The notes under the pieces: generated by a model
What the model was told of the DNA's origin: nothing
The model's input: the letters and a program-made list of their open reading frames with translations, nothing else
Databases searched by the model: none
From: CAZQLE01 sp964593905
Lineage (GTDB): Bacteria > Chloroflexota > Anaerolineae > Anaerolineales > Anaerolineaceae
Assembly: GCA_964593905.1 (NCBI GenBank)
Contig: CAZQLE010000003.1
Span: forward strand, 10,122 to 74,121
Length of the DNA: 64,000 nucleotides
Direction: 5' to 3'
Translations under genes and position numbers: made by a program
In this document: piece after piece, positions 42,014 through 49,782 of the stretch
Position numbering within the stretch: the stretch's first letter is position 1
Layout: the number at the start of each line of letters is the position of its first letter

Positions 42014-43834
42014 ATGATCATTGTTGACCTTGAACCCATTGGCCGGCGAGTGGAAGTTGAGCGCGGCACCACCTTGCTTGAAGCTGCCCAACGCGCTGGG
42101 GTCGATCTTGTGGCCTCTTGCGGTGGGGTGGGGATCTGCGGTACATGCCGGGTGAGAGTGCTGCAAGGCGATGTGAGCGCCATTTCGCTTACCGAAGAAG
42201 AAAATCTCCCCGAAGTTTATCGCCAGGAAGGGTTCCGTCTGGCCTGTCAGACCGAGGTTTATTCAAACTGCCGGGTGGAAGTTCCGCCCGAATCGATCGT
42301 TGGTTCGCAGCGCATTCAGGTGGAAGGCATCGAAGAAGCCACGTCTTTGCATCCCTTTGTGCATGGCGTGGATGTTCAGTTGGGGCCCTCCTCGCTGCGC
42401 GATCTGCGCGCCGATTCGACCCGCATCAACGCTGAAATTACAAAAGCCGATTGCCCCGCGCTAAGCGAAAGCCCCGCGCAGTGGGAAGCGCTTTTGGAAT
42501 ATTTAAAAAAGCATCACTGGCGCGCCCGGTTGGGTTTGTTTTCGAACGGGAGAAGCTCAAAAATTGCGGCTGTGGTATCTGCTGGGGCCGCGTTGTATGG
42601 TCTGGCAATGGACCTGGGTTCGACCAAGCTGGCGCTGTACCTGGTGAATTTGGAAAACGGGGTGACCGAAGCGCGCAGCGGGGTGATGAACCCGCAAATT
42701 GCTTATGGCGAGGATGTGGTCAGCCGGATTGCTTTTGCCAACCGTCAGGCAGAAAATCGCGGGGTGTTGCAAACCCGCCTGGTGGATGCGATTAATAATG
42801 CGATTTTGCAGTTTTGCGAGCAGTTAAAAATCACCCCGGATCAGATTGTTGATGTGGTTGCGGTCGGGAACACGGCGATTCATCACCTGTTTTGCGGTTT
42901 GCCGGCGGCCTCACTGGGCGAAGCGCCCTACACACCGGTGGTGGCGGAGGCGCTGCAATTTAATGCCGGCGAACTGGGGCTGCGTGTTGCACCGGGGGCG
43001 CAAATTTATTTGCCGCCCAATATCGCTGGTTATGTGGGAGCAGATCATGTTTCGGCTTTACTGGCATCTGGTTTTGACCTGCGTGATGAAACCATGCTGC
43101 TGGTGGATATTGGCACCAACACCGAGATCGGATTGAAACACGGAGCGCAGTACTGGTGCTGCTCTTGCGCCTCGGGGCCGGCCTTTGAAGGGGCCCATAT
43201 TCGCGATGGAATGCGCGCGGCGCCCGGCGCAATTGAGAAGATCACCTTTCGGCCGGATGGCAACGAGATTATCACCATCCACGGCGTTCCGCCGGTGGGC
43301 ATTTGCGGATCGGGCATTTTGATGGGCATCGCCGAAATGTCCAGAACCGGGGTGATCGATCACCGCGGTGTGTTAAATTCAAAGATGGAAGGTGTGCACG
43401 GGACGCGCGGTTCGGCAGAATTTTTGCTGGTTCCGGCGGAGAAAACCGGTCATGGCAAAGATATTGTCATTACGCGCAAGGATGTCAATGAGATTCAACT
43501 GGCTAAAGCAGCCATTCGGGCCGGGATGGATCTTTTGTTGGAGCGCGCGGGGATTCGCTATGCCCAGGTGGACCGATTTGTCATTGCGGGCGCTTTTGGG
43601 ACTCATCTGGACCTGGCATCTGCAATTCAGATCGGTCTTTTCCCCGATCTGGCACTTGACCGTTTTGCGCAGGTTGGAAATGCGGCCGGCGCGGGTGCGA
43701 AAGGCATGTTATTGTCGGTTAAACAGCGCCAGGCGGCCGAGCGCCTGGCGGAGAAATTTGAATATATTGAGTTAACCACGCATCCCGAATTTACCAGGGT
43801 GTATGTCGAGCAAATGCATTTCTTTGCATCCTGA
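42014..43834 (+). CDS. RACo-type corrinoid activator (2Fe-2S plus ASKHA domain)
   Basis: 606 residues. N-terminal [2Fe-2S] ferredoxin domain (about 1-90) with CGGVGICGTC and a fourth Cys in RLACQTEV. A linker and middle domain follow, then the C-terminal ATPase of the DUF4445 type: GLAMDLGSTKLALYLV, VGNTAIHHLF, LLVDIGTNTEIGLK, GICGSGILMGIAEM and IAGAFGTHLDLASAIQIGLF. RACo proteins use ATP to drive reduction of the cobalt of a corrinoid protein. No corrinoid or methyltransferase gene is in the window, so the client is encoded elsewhere. It follows the activation-like gene by 21 bases. Confidence 0.88.
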   Translation: MIIVDLEPIGRRVEVERGTTLLEAAQRAGVDLVASCGGVGICGTCRVRVLQGDVSAISLTEEENLPEVYRQEGFRLACQTEVYSNCRVEVPPESIVGSQRIQVEGIEEATSLHPFVHGVDVQLGPSSLRDLRADSTRINAEITKADCPALSESPAQWEALLEYLKKHHWRARLGLFSNGRSSKIAAVVSAGAALYGLAMDLGSTKLALYLVNLENGVTEARSGVMNPQIAYGEDVVSRIAFANRQAENRGVLQTRLVDAINNAILQFCEQLKITPDQIVDVVAVGNTAIHHLFCGLPAASLGEAPYTPVVAEALQFNAGELGLRVAPGAQIYLPPNIAGYVGADHVSALLASGFDLRDETMLLVDIGTNTEIGLKHGAQYWCCSCASGPAFEGAHIRDGMRAAPGAIEKITFRPDGNEIITIHGVPPVGICGSGILMGIAEMSRTGVIDHRGVLNSKMEGVHGTRGSAEFLLVPAEKTGHGKDIVITRKDVNEIQLAKAAIRAGMDLLLERAGIRYAQVDRFVIAGAFGTHLDLASAIQIGLFPDLALDRFAQVGNAAGAGAKGMLLSVKQRQAAERLAEKFEYIELTTHPEFTRVYVEQMHFFAS

Positions 43835-43858
43835 AACCTTTTTTCGGCCCGGGGTTTG

Positions 43859-44284
43859 CTAGCCTTTATCGATTTGCTGCTTTAACAGATCTCGAATTTC
43901 GCTGAGCAATAATTCTTCTCTGGAGGGTTCGGGCAGCGAAGTGGTTTCTTCCTTTGTTTTTTGAAGCGTATTTGCTGCTTTAACAATTAAAAACATTGCT
44001 GCGGCGATGATTACAAAATTAACCAGGGTATTGAAAAAGAGTCCATAATTAATTGTTGCCGCGCCCGCTTCCTGGGCCGCTTTTAGGCTGTCATAGGGTT
44101 GACCGCTGAGATTAAGAAAGAAATCTGCAAAATTGATGCCGCCCAGCAGCTTGCCTATGGGCGGCATAATGATATCATCCACCAGAGATTTGATCACCGT
44201 GCCAAAGGCAGCACCCATGATGACTGCGACGGCCAGATCAAGAACATTTCCTCTTGCTAAAAATGATCGAAATTCTTTAAACAT
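43859..44284 (-). CDS. mscL: Large-conductance mechanosensitive channel MscL
   Basis: 141 residues. N-terminal FKEFRSFLARGNVLDLAVAVIMGAAF leads into TM1, the periplasmic loop spans about 55-80, TM2 is NTLVNFVIIAAAMFLIV and a charged C-terminal helix follows. A homopentamer that opens at high membrane tension and releases solutes on osmotic downshock. AGGAGG precedes ATG 44284. Single-gene unit. Confidence 0.96.
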   Translation of the reverse strand: MFKEFRSFLARGNVLDLAVAVIMGAAFGTVIKSLVDDIIMPPIGKLLGGINFADFFLNLSGQPYDSLKAAQEAGAATINYGLFFNTLVNFVIIAAAMFLIVKAANTLQKTKEETTSLPEPSREELLLSEIRDLLKQQIDKG

Positions 44285-44438
44285 GGTTATTTTCCTCCTA
44301 CCAACATTTTATTACAGGTTTGTCTGAAAGATGCTATTAAAGTATATCTCCGCAGCATGATCAAAAATTTACGCCTCGTCCCGTTGTTTGGGCTACTGCC
44401 CGAAAAAACGCATAGGAAGATTTCTGCGAGACCGGAAT

Positions 44439-45245
44439 ATGTCAAACGAACAACAGATTAAATCCTATTATGATGAAAATGCTGAACGCGAATTGGAACG
44501 CTCCAAACGCCACCGAATGGAGTTTGAAATTTCGCTGCGCGTAATTTGTGAAAAACTACCGCCTCCGCCTGCCCATCTGCTTGATATTGGGGGTGGACCG
44601 GGGTATTATGCGCTGCGCCTGGCGCAGGCAGGTTATACGGTGACACTGCTGGATTTATCGGCGCGAAATCTGGCGTTTGCTCAAAAAGATGCCGCAGCTC
44701 AAAATGTATCGCTTAATGCGTGTATACATGGCTCGGCTCTTCATCTGGGAACATTCGCTGACCATTCTTTTGATGCAGTGTTGTTGATGGGCCCGCTCTA
44801 CCACTTGCTAACCACTGTAGAACGCGTCCAAGCGGTGCAAGAAGCGCGCAGGGTGCTTAAACCGGGTGGTTTGATCTTTGCGGCCTTTATCAGCCGTTAT
44901 GCGCCGTTTCGTGATGCTGTTCACCGTGGCGCCTGCTGGGTTGAAGAGCACCCGAACTGGGCTGAAATTGTTCTTCAAGAGGGGATTAATCATCAAGAAT
45001 GGGGCGGTTTTACTGAGGCTTATTTTGAATGGCCGGATGCGATTGCGCCATTCATGGAAGCCAATGGTTTTGCAACATTGCAAATAACCGGCTGCGAAGG
45101 GGTGGTGGCCAGCAATGAAGACTATCTGGCAACGGTGGATGAAGCTGCCTGGCAGACCTGGTTTGATTTGAATTATCGTTTAAGCTCAACGCCGGCAATT
45201 TTAGGGGCTTCGGACCATCTTCTTTATTGTGGTTGTGCAATCTGA
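44439..45245 (+). CDS. Class I SAM-dependent methyltransferase
   Basis: 268 residues from ATG 44439; a TTG start 17 codons upstream (44388) is possible, and neither has a strong Shine-Dalgarno. SAM motif I is HLLDIGGGPGYYALRLA, motif II TVTLLDLSARNL and motif IV FDAVLLMGPLYHL, followed by EARRVLKPGGLIFAAFI. The acceptor substrate cannot be inferred. It stands alone between mscL and the epimerase. Confidence 0.85.
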   Translation: MSNEQQIKSYYDENAERELERSKRHRMEFEISLRVICEKLPPPPAHLLDIGGGPGYYALRLAQAGYTVTLLDLSARNLAFAQKDAAAQNVSLNACIHGSALHLGTFADHSFDAVLLMGPLYHLLTTVERVQAVQEARRVLKPGGLIFAAFISRYAPFRDAVHRGACWVEEHPNWAEIVLQEGINHQEWGGFTEAYFEWPDAIAPFMEANGFATLQITGCEGVVASNEDYLATVDEAAWQTWFDLNYRLSSTPAILGASDHLLYCGCAI

Positions 45246-45342
45246 GCATGGGTGTTACCCCTCACCGGAGCGGAAGAATTTCCCCTCCGGCCGGTAGCAC
45301 TGATCTGTCTTACCCAATCTGCCAGTTTCATCGAGGTTTCCA

Positions 45343-46326
45343 TTGAAGATCTTTATCACAGGTTCGACTGGATTTATTGGTACTCATTTATTGAATCAGT
45401 TGCAGGAAAGCCCCCACGAACGGGTTTGCCTGGTGCGGACAAAAGAAAAGGCCCGGCAGGTTGAAGCACTGGGGTGCAGAGCCATCCTCGGCGATGTCAC
45501 CGATCGGGAGGTGCTTTTGGCAGGCATGGAGGATTGTGATCAGGTATTTCATCTGGCAAATATCTATTCCATGTGGCTGCGCGACCGGAGCGAATTTGAG
45601 CGCGTGAATGTTGCCGGTACGAAAAATGTGCTGGATGCGGCCCTGGCCTGCAAAGTTTCACGCGTTATTTACATCAGCACGGTGGCCGTTTTTGGTTCGC
45701 CAGCCGAAAAACCTTTTAATGAACATTCGCTGCCCGGTTCTCGTTTGTTTAGCGATTATGCCCGTACAAAAGCGAAAGGCGATGCAATCGCCTGGGATTA
45801 TGCCCGGAACAAAGATCTTCCGCTGGTGGTTTTGTACCCTGGGATTGTACTTGGCGGCGGAGATCATAAACCCAGCGGGCAGTATATTCTGGATCTGATT
45901 CGCCGGCGAACGCCCGGTACGATTTTTCACCGATCGGTAGAAACGTATGTGTATGTGGGTGATGTGGTGCGGGCAATTCTGGCAGCCAGCGAACTGCCGG
46001 GTATTACAGGGCAGCGTTACCTGATTGGGAATGAGGTGCTGAACGGAGATGCCTATGCCGCATTGATCTCCTCAATTTCGGGTGTGCGGCGGCCGCCCAT
46101 CCGGTTTCCAGACTGGATGGTGATGACCGTTGCGTATCTGTTAACCGGGTTGGCTTTCATTACCGGCCGCGCCCCGTGGTGGGGGTTATCGGTTGATGCG
46201 GCCTGGACGCTGAAAAAAGGTTTTGTTTTTGATGGGAGCAAAGCCGAACGGGAACTGGGGCTGGTTTATACCCCGGTCAGGCTGGCATTAAAAGAGGCCA
46301 TTGATTCATACGGTCTGGGTAAGTGA
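45343..46326 (+). CDS. NAD(P)-dependent epimerase/reductase (extended SDR)
   Basis: 327 residues. Rossmann motif ITGSTGFIGTHLL at the N-terminus, VFHLANIYSMW, catalytic STVAVFG and YARTKAKGD (Tyr, Lys). A late hydrophobic segment (MVMTVAYLLTGLAFITG) is typical of the dihydroflavonol-reductase or hopanoid-associated sugar-epimerase branch. The precise substrate is unknown. Start TTG 45343 with GAGG 7 bases upstream. Its last 21 bases overlap the convergent MFS gene. Confidence 0.85.
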   Translation: MKIFITGSTGFIGTHLLNQLQESPHERVCLVRTKEKARQVEALGCRAILGDVTDREVLLAGMEDCDQVFHLANIYSMWLRDRSEFERVNVAGTKNVLDAALACKVSRVIYISTVAVFGSPAEKPFNEHSLPGSRLFSDYARTKAKGDAIAWDYARNKDLPLVVLYPGIVLGGGDHKPSGQYILDLIRRRTPGTIFHRSVETYVYVGDVVRAILAASELPGITGQRYLIGNEVLNGDAYAALISSISGVRRPPIRFPDWMVMTVAYLLTGLAFITGRAPWWGLSVDAAWTLKKGFVFDGSKAERELGLVYTPVRLALKEAIDSYGLGK

Positions 46327-47574
46327 GGCTGATTTTTGTGGGTCACGAACCTGAATAAAAAATATCCAACTGGCGAACAATGAGAAAATGCAAGCGGCGC
46401 CAAAAGTAAACGGATAACCAAAGGCGTCTGCGATCCAACCCCCAAACAGGGGGGCCACAACCCCGGCTGGCGCGATTAAAGTGTTTGCCATACCCACATA
46501 GATCGGTTTTTCCTGTTCTGTGCTGCCAAATTCGAGGCTGAATGCAATGGCAATCGTCCAAAAAGCTGTATTTGAAACACCGCCCAGGATGACCACGAGA
46601 TAAAACCATGCCGCAGAGGGGGCAAAGGCAGCCACCCCGGCAGCCGAAGCTGCGGCGAGCATGCCAATGAGCAGCACCCCGCGCCGGCTGGTTAGATCTG
46701 CCAGACGGCCGAGGAGCGGGTTGGAGATAACCTGGGTGATGAAAAGTACGCTGGTCAATATGCCCGATTCGAGACCAGACATTCCCAGGCGTCGAACTGC
46801 ATACACAATATAAAACGACATCCCCATCATGCCAAACTGTGACAGGTTTCTGGCAATCAAGAACCAGGAAAAATTACGGTCTTTACGCAAGATTTGCGCT
46901 ACTTCCTGCTTAAAGGAGATGGACTGTCTTTTCTCGGCGGGTGTGGTTTGAACTGCGTCTTCACGGGTGAGCGCTAAAAAAATATACGAGATTACAATTG
47001 CACCGGTGGCAGCAAAAAAGCATAGCGCAAAATTTTTCGAGAATGCGTATTGTTTAAGCCAGTAACCCGCCACAACTGCCCCGATGCTGGCCAATAAACT
47101 GGAAGCAGCCGATTGAACCCCAAAAAAAGTTGCGCGGTCATTCAGCGGAATGATTCTGCCGATCATATTTTGCCAGGGGTTTGCGGCAAAACCGGCCCCG
47201 AGGCCCTGCCAGATGAGTGCAAGGTAACTTAATATCAGCGCGGTGCGGGTTCCGATTACGGGCAGGAACCAGGCGATGATCCCCAAGACCAAAAACGGAA
47301 GCCGGTCTTGCGTGGTTAGCGTCAGTAAAAGAGGTTTTAAGCGCGTGAAACGGCTTATGGTGCGGGCAAAGAACAATTGTGGCAGTTGCCAGCCCACATT
47401 GTGCAAGGCCGGCACCAGTCCGATGAGAATGGCCGAATCAGTCATGCTGGCGATGAACAGGGGAATGATTGTGCCAAAAGACGCCAGCCCGGTTGCCAGA
47501 CCGTAAAAACCACCATCCAGAACGTTGACAATATAATTATGTCGGATCTTGTTTTTTTTAAATTTGGCATCCAT
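46306..47574 (-). CDS. MFS transporter
   Basis: 422 residues with about twelve membrane helices and a cytosolic loop near 205-225, the major facilitator plan. The loop GRLADLTSRRGVLLIG matches the MFS signature between helices. It resembles uncharacterised MFS proteins with a basic N-terminus (KFKKNKIRHNYIVN). The substrate is unknown. The start is ATG 47574. No clear operon partner. Confidence 0.85.
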   Translation of the reverse strand: MDAKFKKNKIRHNYIVNVLDGGFYGLATGLASFGTIIPLFIASMTDSAILIGLVPALHNVGWQLPQLFFARTISRFTRLKPLLLTLTTQDRLPFLVLGIIAWFLPVIGTRTALILSYLALIWQGLGAGFAANPWQNMIGRIIPLNDRATFFGVQSAASSLLASIGAVVAGYWLKQYAFSKNFALCFFAATGAIVISYIFLALTREDAVQTTPAEKRQSISFKQEVAQILRKDRNFSWFLIARNLSQFGMMGMSFYIVYAVRRLGMSGLESGILTSVLFITQVISNPLLGRLADLTSRRGVLLIGMLAAASAAGVAAFAPSAAWFYLVVILGGVSNTAFWTIAIAFSLEFGSTEQEKPIYVGMANTLIAPAGVVAPLFGGWIADAFGYPFTFGAACIFSLFASWIFFIQVRDPQKSASLTQTV

Positions 47575-47650
47575 ACGTCACGTGTCCTGGTTTCAAAACT
47601 GGCTGTTCAAATGGCGGGTAGGCGGGATGTTGGGCGGTTGCGGTTGTTTT

Positions 47651-47680
47651 GACAAAAGACCCCGGGGTGAACCGGGGCCC
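47651..47680 (-). terminator. Rho-independent terminator after the 78-residue gene
   Basis: On the minus strand GGCCCCGG and CCGGGGTC form an 8-bp stem with a 6-base loop, followed by TTTTGTC. It lies 38 bases after the stop at 47719. Confidence 0.75.
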
Positions 47681-47718
47681 AAGTCAGTACAATTAATAAA
47701 TCTCTTGAGCGAGATGAT

Positions 47719-47955
47719 TTAATATTCTTCCTCTTCCTCATCCCCCCAGATCTCATCATCATCTTCTTCTTCGTCTTCGGCTTCATCCCATTCTTCGGTT
47801 TCTTCAGGTTCTTCCCAATCATCCTCCGGGACTGAATCTGCGCTGGGCGAATAGGTTGCGCAACCTTTGTCGGGGTCAAGCTCGACCATAGCTGCACTGC
47901 AATAACCTTCGTCTAAAAATGCGCAATCCAGATAGTGACATCGAATTCGGGGCAT
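47719..47955 (-). CDS. Small Cys-motif protein with acidic tail
   Basis: 78 residues, no named family recognised. The first half has four cysteines (CHYLDC, GYCSAAM, KGCATYSP), spaced like small metal-binding or DUF1540-like modules. The second half is almost entirely Asp and Glu with some Trp (about 30 acidic residues), giving an extreme negative charge. It could bind metal or a basic partner. Its terminator and close position (14 bases) after VKOR suggest it ends the moeA-VKOR unit. Confidence 0.7.
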   Translation of the reverse strand: MPRIRCHYLDCAFLDEGYCSAAMVELDPDKGCATYSPSADSVPEDDWEEPEETEEWDEAEDEEEDDDEIWGDEEEEEY

Positions 47956-47969
47956 GTGATTCCTCCTGC

Positions 47970-48413
47970 CTAGGGATTATTTTCTGCCTGTGGTTCAATC
48001 AGGCGCAAAATTGCTATGACAAACAGCAAAAGCATTACGAGCGCAGAAATTACGCAGAACAAACAAATCGCCTTGATGACCGCAATTTCCAGATAGGTTA
48101 AATAGGCCGAGAATATGACACCGGTCAGGGTTATTCCAAAGAAGATATAGGATCCGTATGTTTGCAACAGCCTTACCCGGTTTTCGAGCAACAAGACCGC
48201 CAGAAGCGCCAGATAGGCCGCTGCACCAAGAATTGCAATGGGAATCCCAAATATCTCAGAATATGGACTGGTGTTGACAGACCAACAATCTCCTGCCCCT
48301 TGTACACACATCTGTTTATTTTCTGTAATTTTAAGAACCGTTAAATAAACAGAATCGCTCAGGCCAATAAATGACGCTATTATACTCGCATTTGTGAGCG
48401 TTTTTTGATTCAT
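47970..48413 (-). CDS. Vitamin K epoxide reductase (VKOR)-family membrane protein
   Basis: 147 residues, four membrane helices. Loop cysteines lie in QMCVQGAGDCWSVNTSPYSEIFGIP, quoted here as two parts: MCVQGAGDC then the conserved Ser/Thr and Pro loop. The active-site CXXC is ICLFCV near 117. Bacterial VKOR reoxidises a thioredoxin-like partner using quinone, driving disulfide formation outside the membrane. No fused thioredoxin domain, so a separate partner is needed. ATG 48413 overlaps the moeA stop by 4 bases. Confidence 0.9.
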   Translation of the reverse strand: MNQKTLTNASIIASFIGLSDSVYLTVLKITENKQMCVQGAGDCWSVNTSPYSEIFGIPIAILGAAAYLALLAVLLLENRVRLLQTYGSYIFFGITLTGVIFSAYLTYLEIAVIKAICLFCVISALVMLLLFVIAILRLIEPQAENNP

Positions 48414-49648
48414 ATTCCCTTAAAATTGTCCAATAACCACGCTTTTACGGCTGCACCGGACGGCAAACATTTTACACCAGAGGGCACAATCAGTAAAGCG
48501 TTTGCCCGTGATAAAGATAACAGATTTCCAGAACCCTGGTGTTCATCGGTTAATCTGGCGTTGAAACCGCTAGATGTAAGGGTGATGATGGCGCGCAAAT
48601 AACTTTCTCTGCCATCCGAATGGATCTCGTGCTGGGTTGTGGCTTCAATCTCACGCTGGTTGGTGGTGCCGCTGCCCAGCATGGTTTGTAAAGCGGGTTC
48701 AACAAACACCAAAAAGCCGACAAAAGCCGAAACCGGGTTGCCGGGCAGCCCAAATATGGGAATCCCACGATAGTTGCCGAAGGCCAGGGGTTTTCCGGGG
48801 CGCATGTTGACGCGCCAGAAAGACAGGGACCCGTCTTCTTCGATCACTTTACGAACATAATCATAATCACCCACACTCACACCAGCCGAAGTGATGATCA
48901 TGTCGGCCCGGTGGTCTACGGCTTGATCGAGAATTGCACGAATTTTGGCCGGGTCATCCGGGGCGATCCCGAGGCGGATCACTTCAGCCTGAGCGCTTTT
49001 TGCCAGATGAAACAGGGTGTAGGTGTTGGCATCACGAATTTTCCCCGGCACAAGCGGTTCACCCGGCTGGAGTAGCTCGTCTCCTGACGACAGGATGGCA
49101 ATACGCGGTCGGCGGATGACCGGAACGGTGCTGAAGCCCAGTTGGGATAGCACGCCTACATCCTGGGGAAGCAGTTTTCGTCCTTTTGAGAAAACCAATT
49201 CACCCGAACGGATATCCATGCCGCGCGGGCGAATAAAATCGGCCGGTTTTACCGGACGAACAATCAGAATACTGTCAGCATTGGGGTGGGGTTGTGTCCA
49301 TTCAATCGGTATCACCGCATCGGCGCCGACTGGCATTACCGCACCGGTCATGATTCGGGCGGTTGTCCCCCGGCGGATTTCCAGCTCAACAGATTTTCCG
49401 GCCGGAATTTCGCCGATTATTTTAAGCTCCAGCGGGTTGTGCTGGCTTGCTTCGCTGGTGTCGGCCGCTATTACAGCAAAACCATCCATCGACGAATTAT
49501 CAAATGGGGGGAGGTCAACCCTGGCCAGAATATCGATTGCCAAAATTCGCCCACATAATTCTGTTAATGCACAGACCTCCTCTTCGAGGGTGTGCATTTG
49601 AGCGCAAATATTTGCTTGAGCTTCTAAGACAGATATCAGGTCAGCCAA
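48410..49648 (-). CDS. moeA: Molybdopterin molybdenumtransferase MoeA
   Basis: 412 residues. MoeA inserts molybdate into adenylylated molybdopterin. Motifs: DLPPFDNSSMDGFAV, GTTARIMTGAVMPVGADAVI, ILSSGDELLQPGE, VSVGDYDYVRKV and the MPT-binding FGLPGNPVSAFV. Start TTG 49648 with GAGG upstream. Cotranscribed with VKOR; other moa/mob genes are not in the window. Confidence 0.95.
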   Translation of the reverse strand: MADLISVLEAQANICAQMHTLEEEVCALTELCGRILAIDILARVDLPPFDNSSMDGFAVIAADTSEASQHNPLELKIIGEIPAGKSVELEIRRGTTARIMTGAVMPVGADAVIPIEWTQPHPNADSILIVRPVKPADFIRPRGMDIRSGELVFSKGRKLLPQDVGVLSQLGFSTVPVIRRPRIAILSSGDELLQPGEPLVPGKIRDANTYTLFHLAKSAQAEVIRLGIAPDDPAKIRAILDQAVDHRADMIITSAGVSVGDYDYVRKVIEEDGSLSFWRVNMRPGKPLAFGNYRGIPIFGLPGNPVSAFVGFLVFVEPALQTMLGSGTTNQREIEATTQHEIHSDGRESYLRAIITLTSSGFNARLTDEHQGSGNLLSLSRANALLIVPSGVKCLPSGAAVKAWLLDNFKGI

Positions 49649-49706
49649 GAAATTTCCTCTATTGATTCAGGATAAAAAGCGCTATAGTTTTGCAGGAAAG
49701 GTCATC

Positions 49707-49753
49707 ATTTTATGGGTTGAGAATGTGAGCAGCAGTTTTTTAACCCATAAAAT
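49707..49753. repeat. Perfect 12-bp inverted repeat with 23-base loop
   Basis: ATTTTATGGGTT (49707-49718) and AACCCATAAAAT (49742-49753) lie between the end of relA (49783) and the start of moeA (49648). There is no T tract suited to a normal terminator on either strand, so it may be a regulatory hairpin or binding site. Confidence 0.6.
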
Positions 49754-49782
49754 TCTTCAGAAGGAGCAACCACGATAAATTT

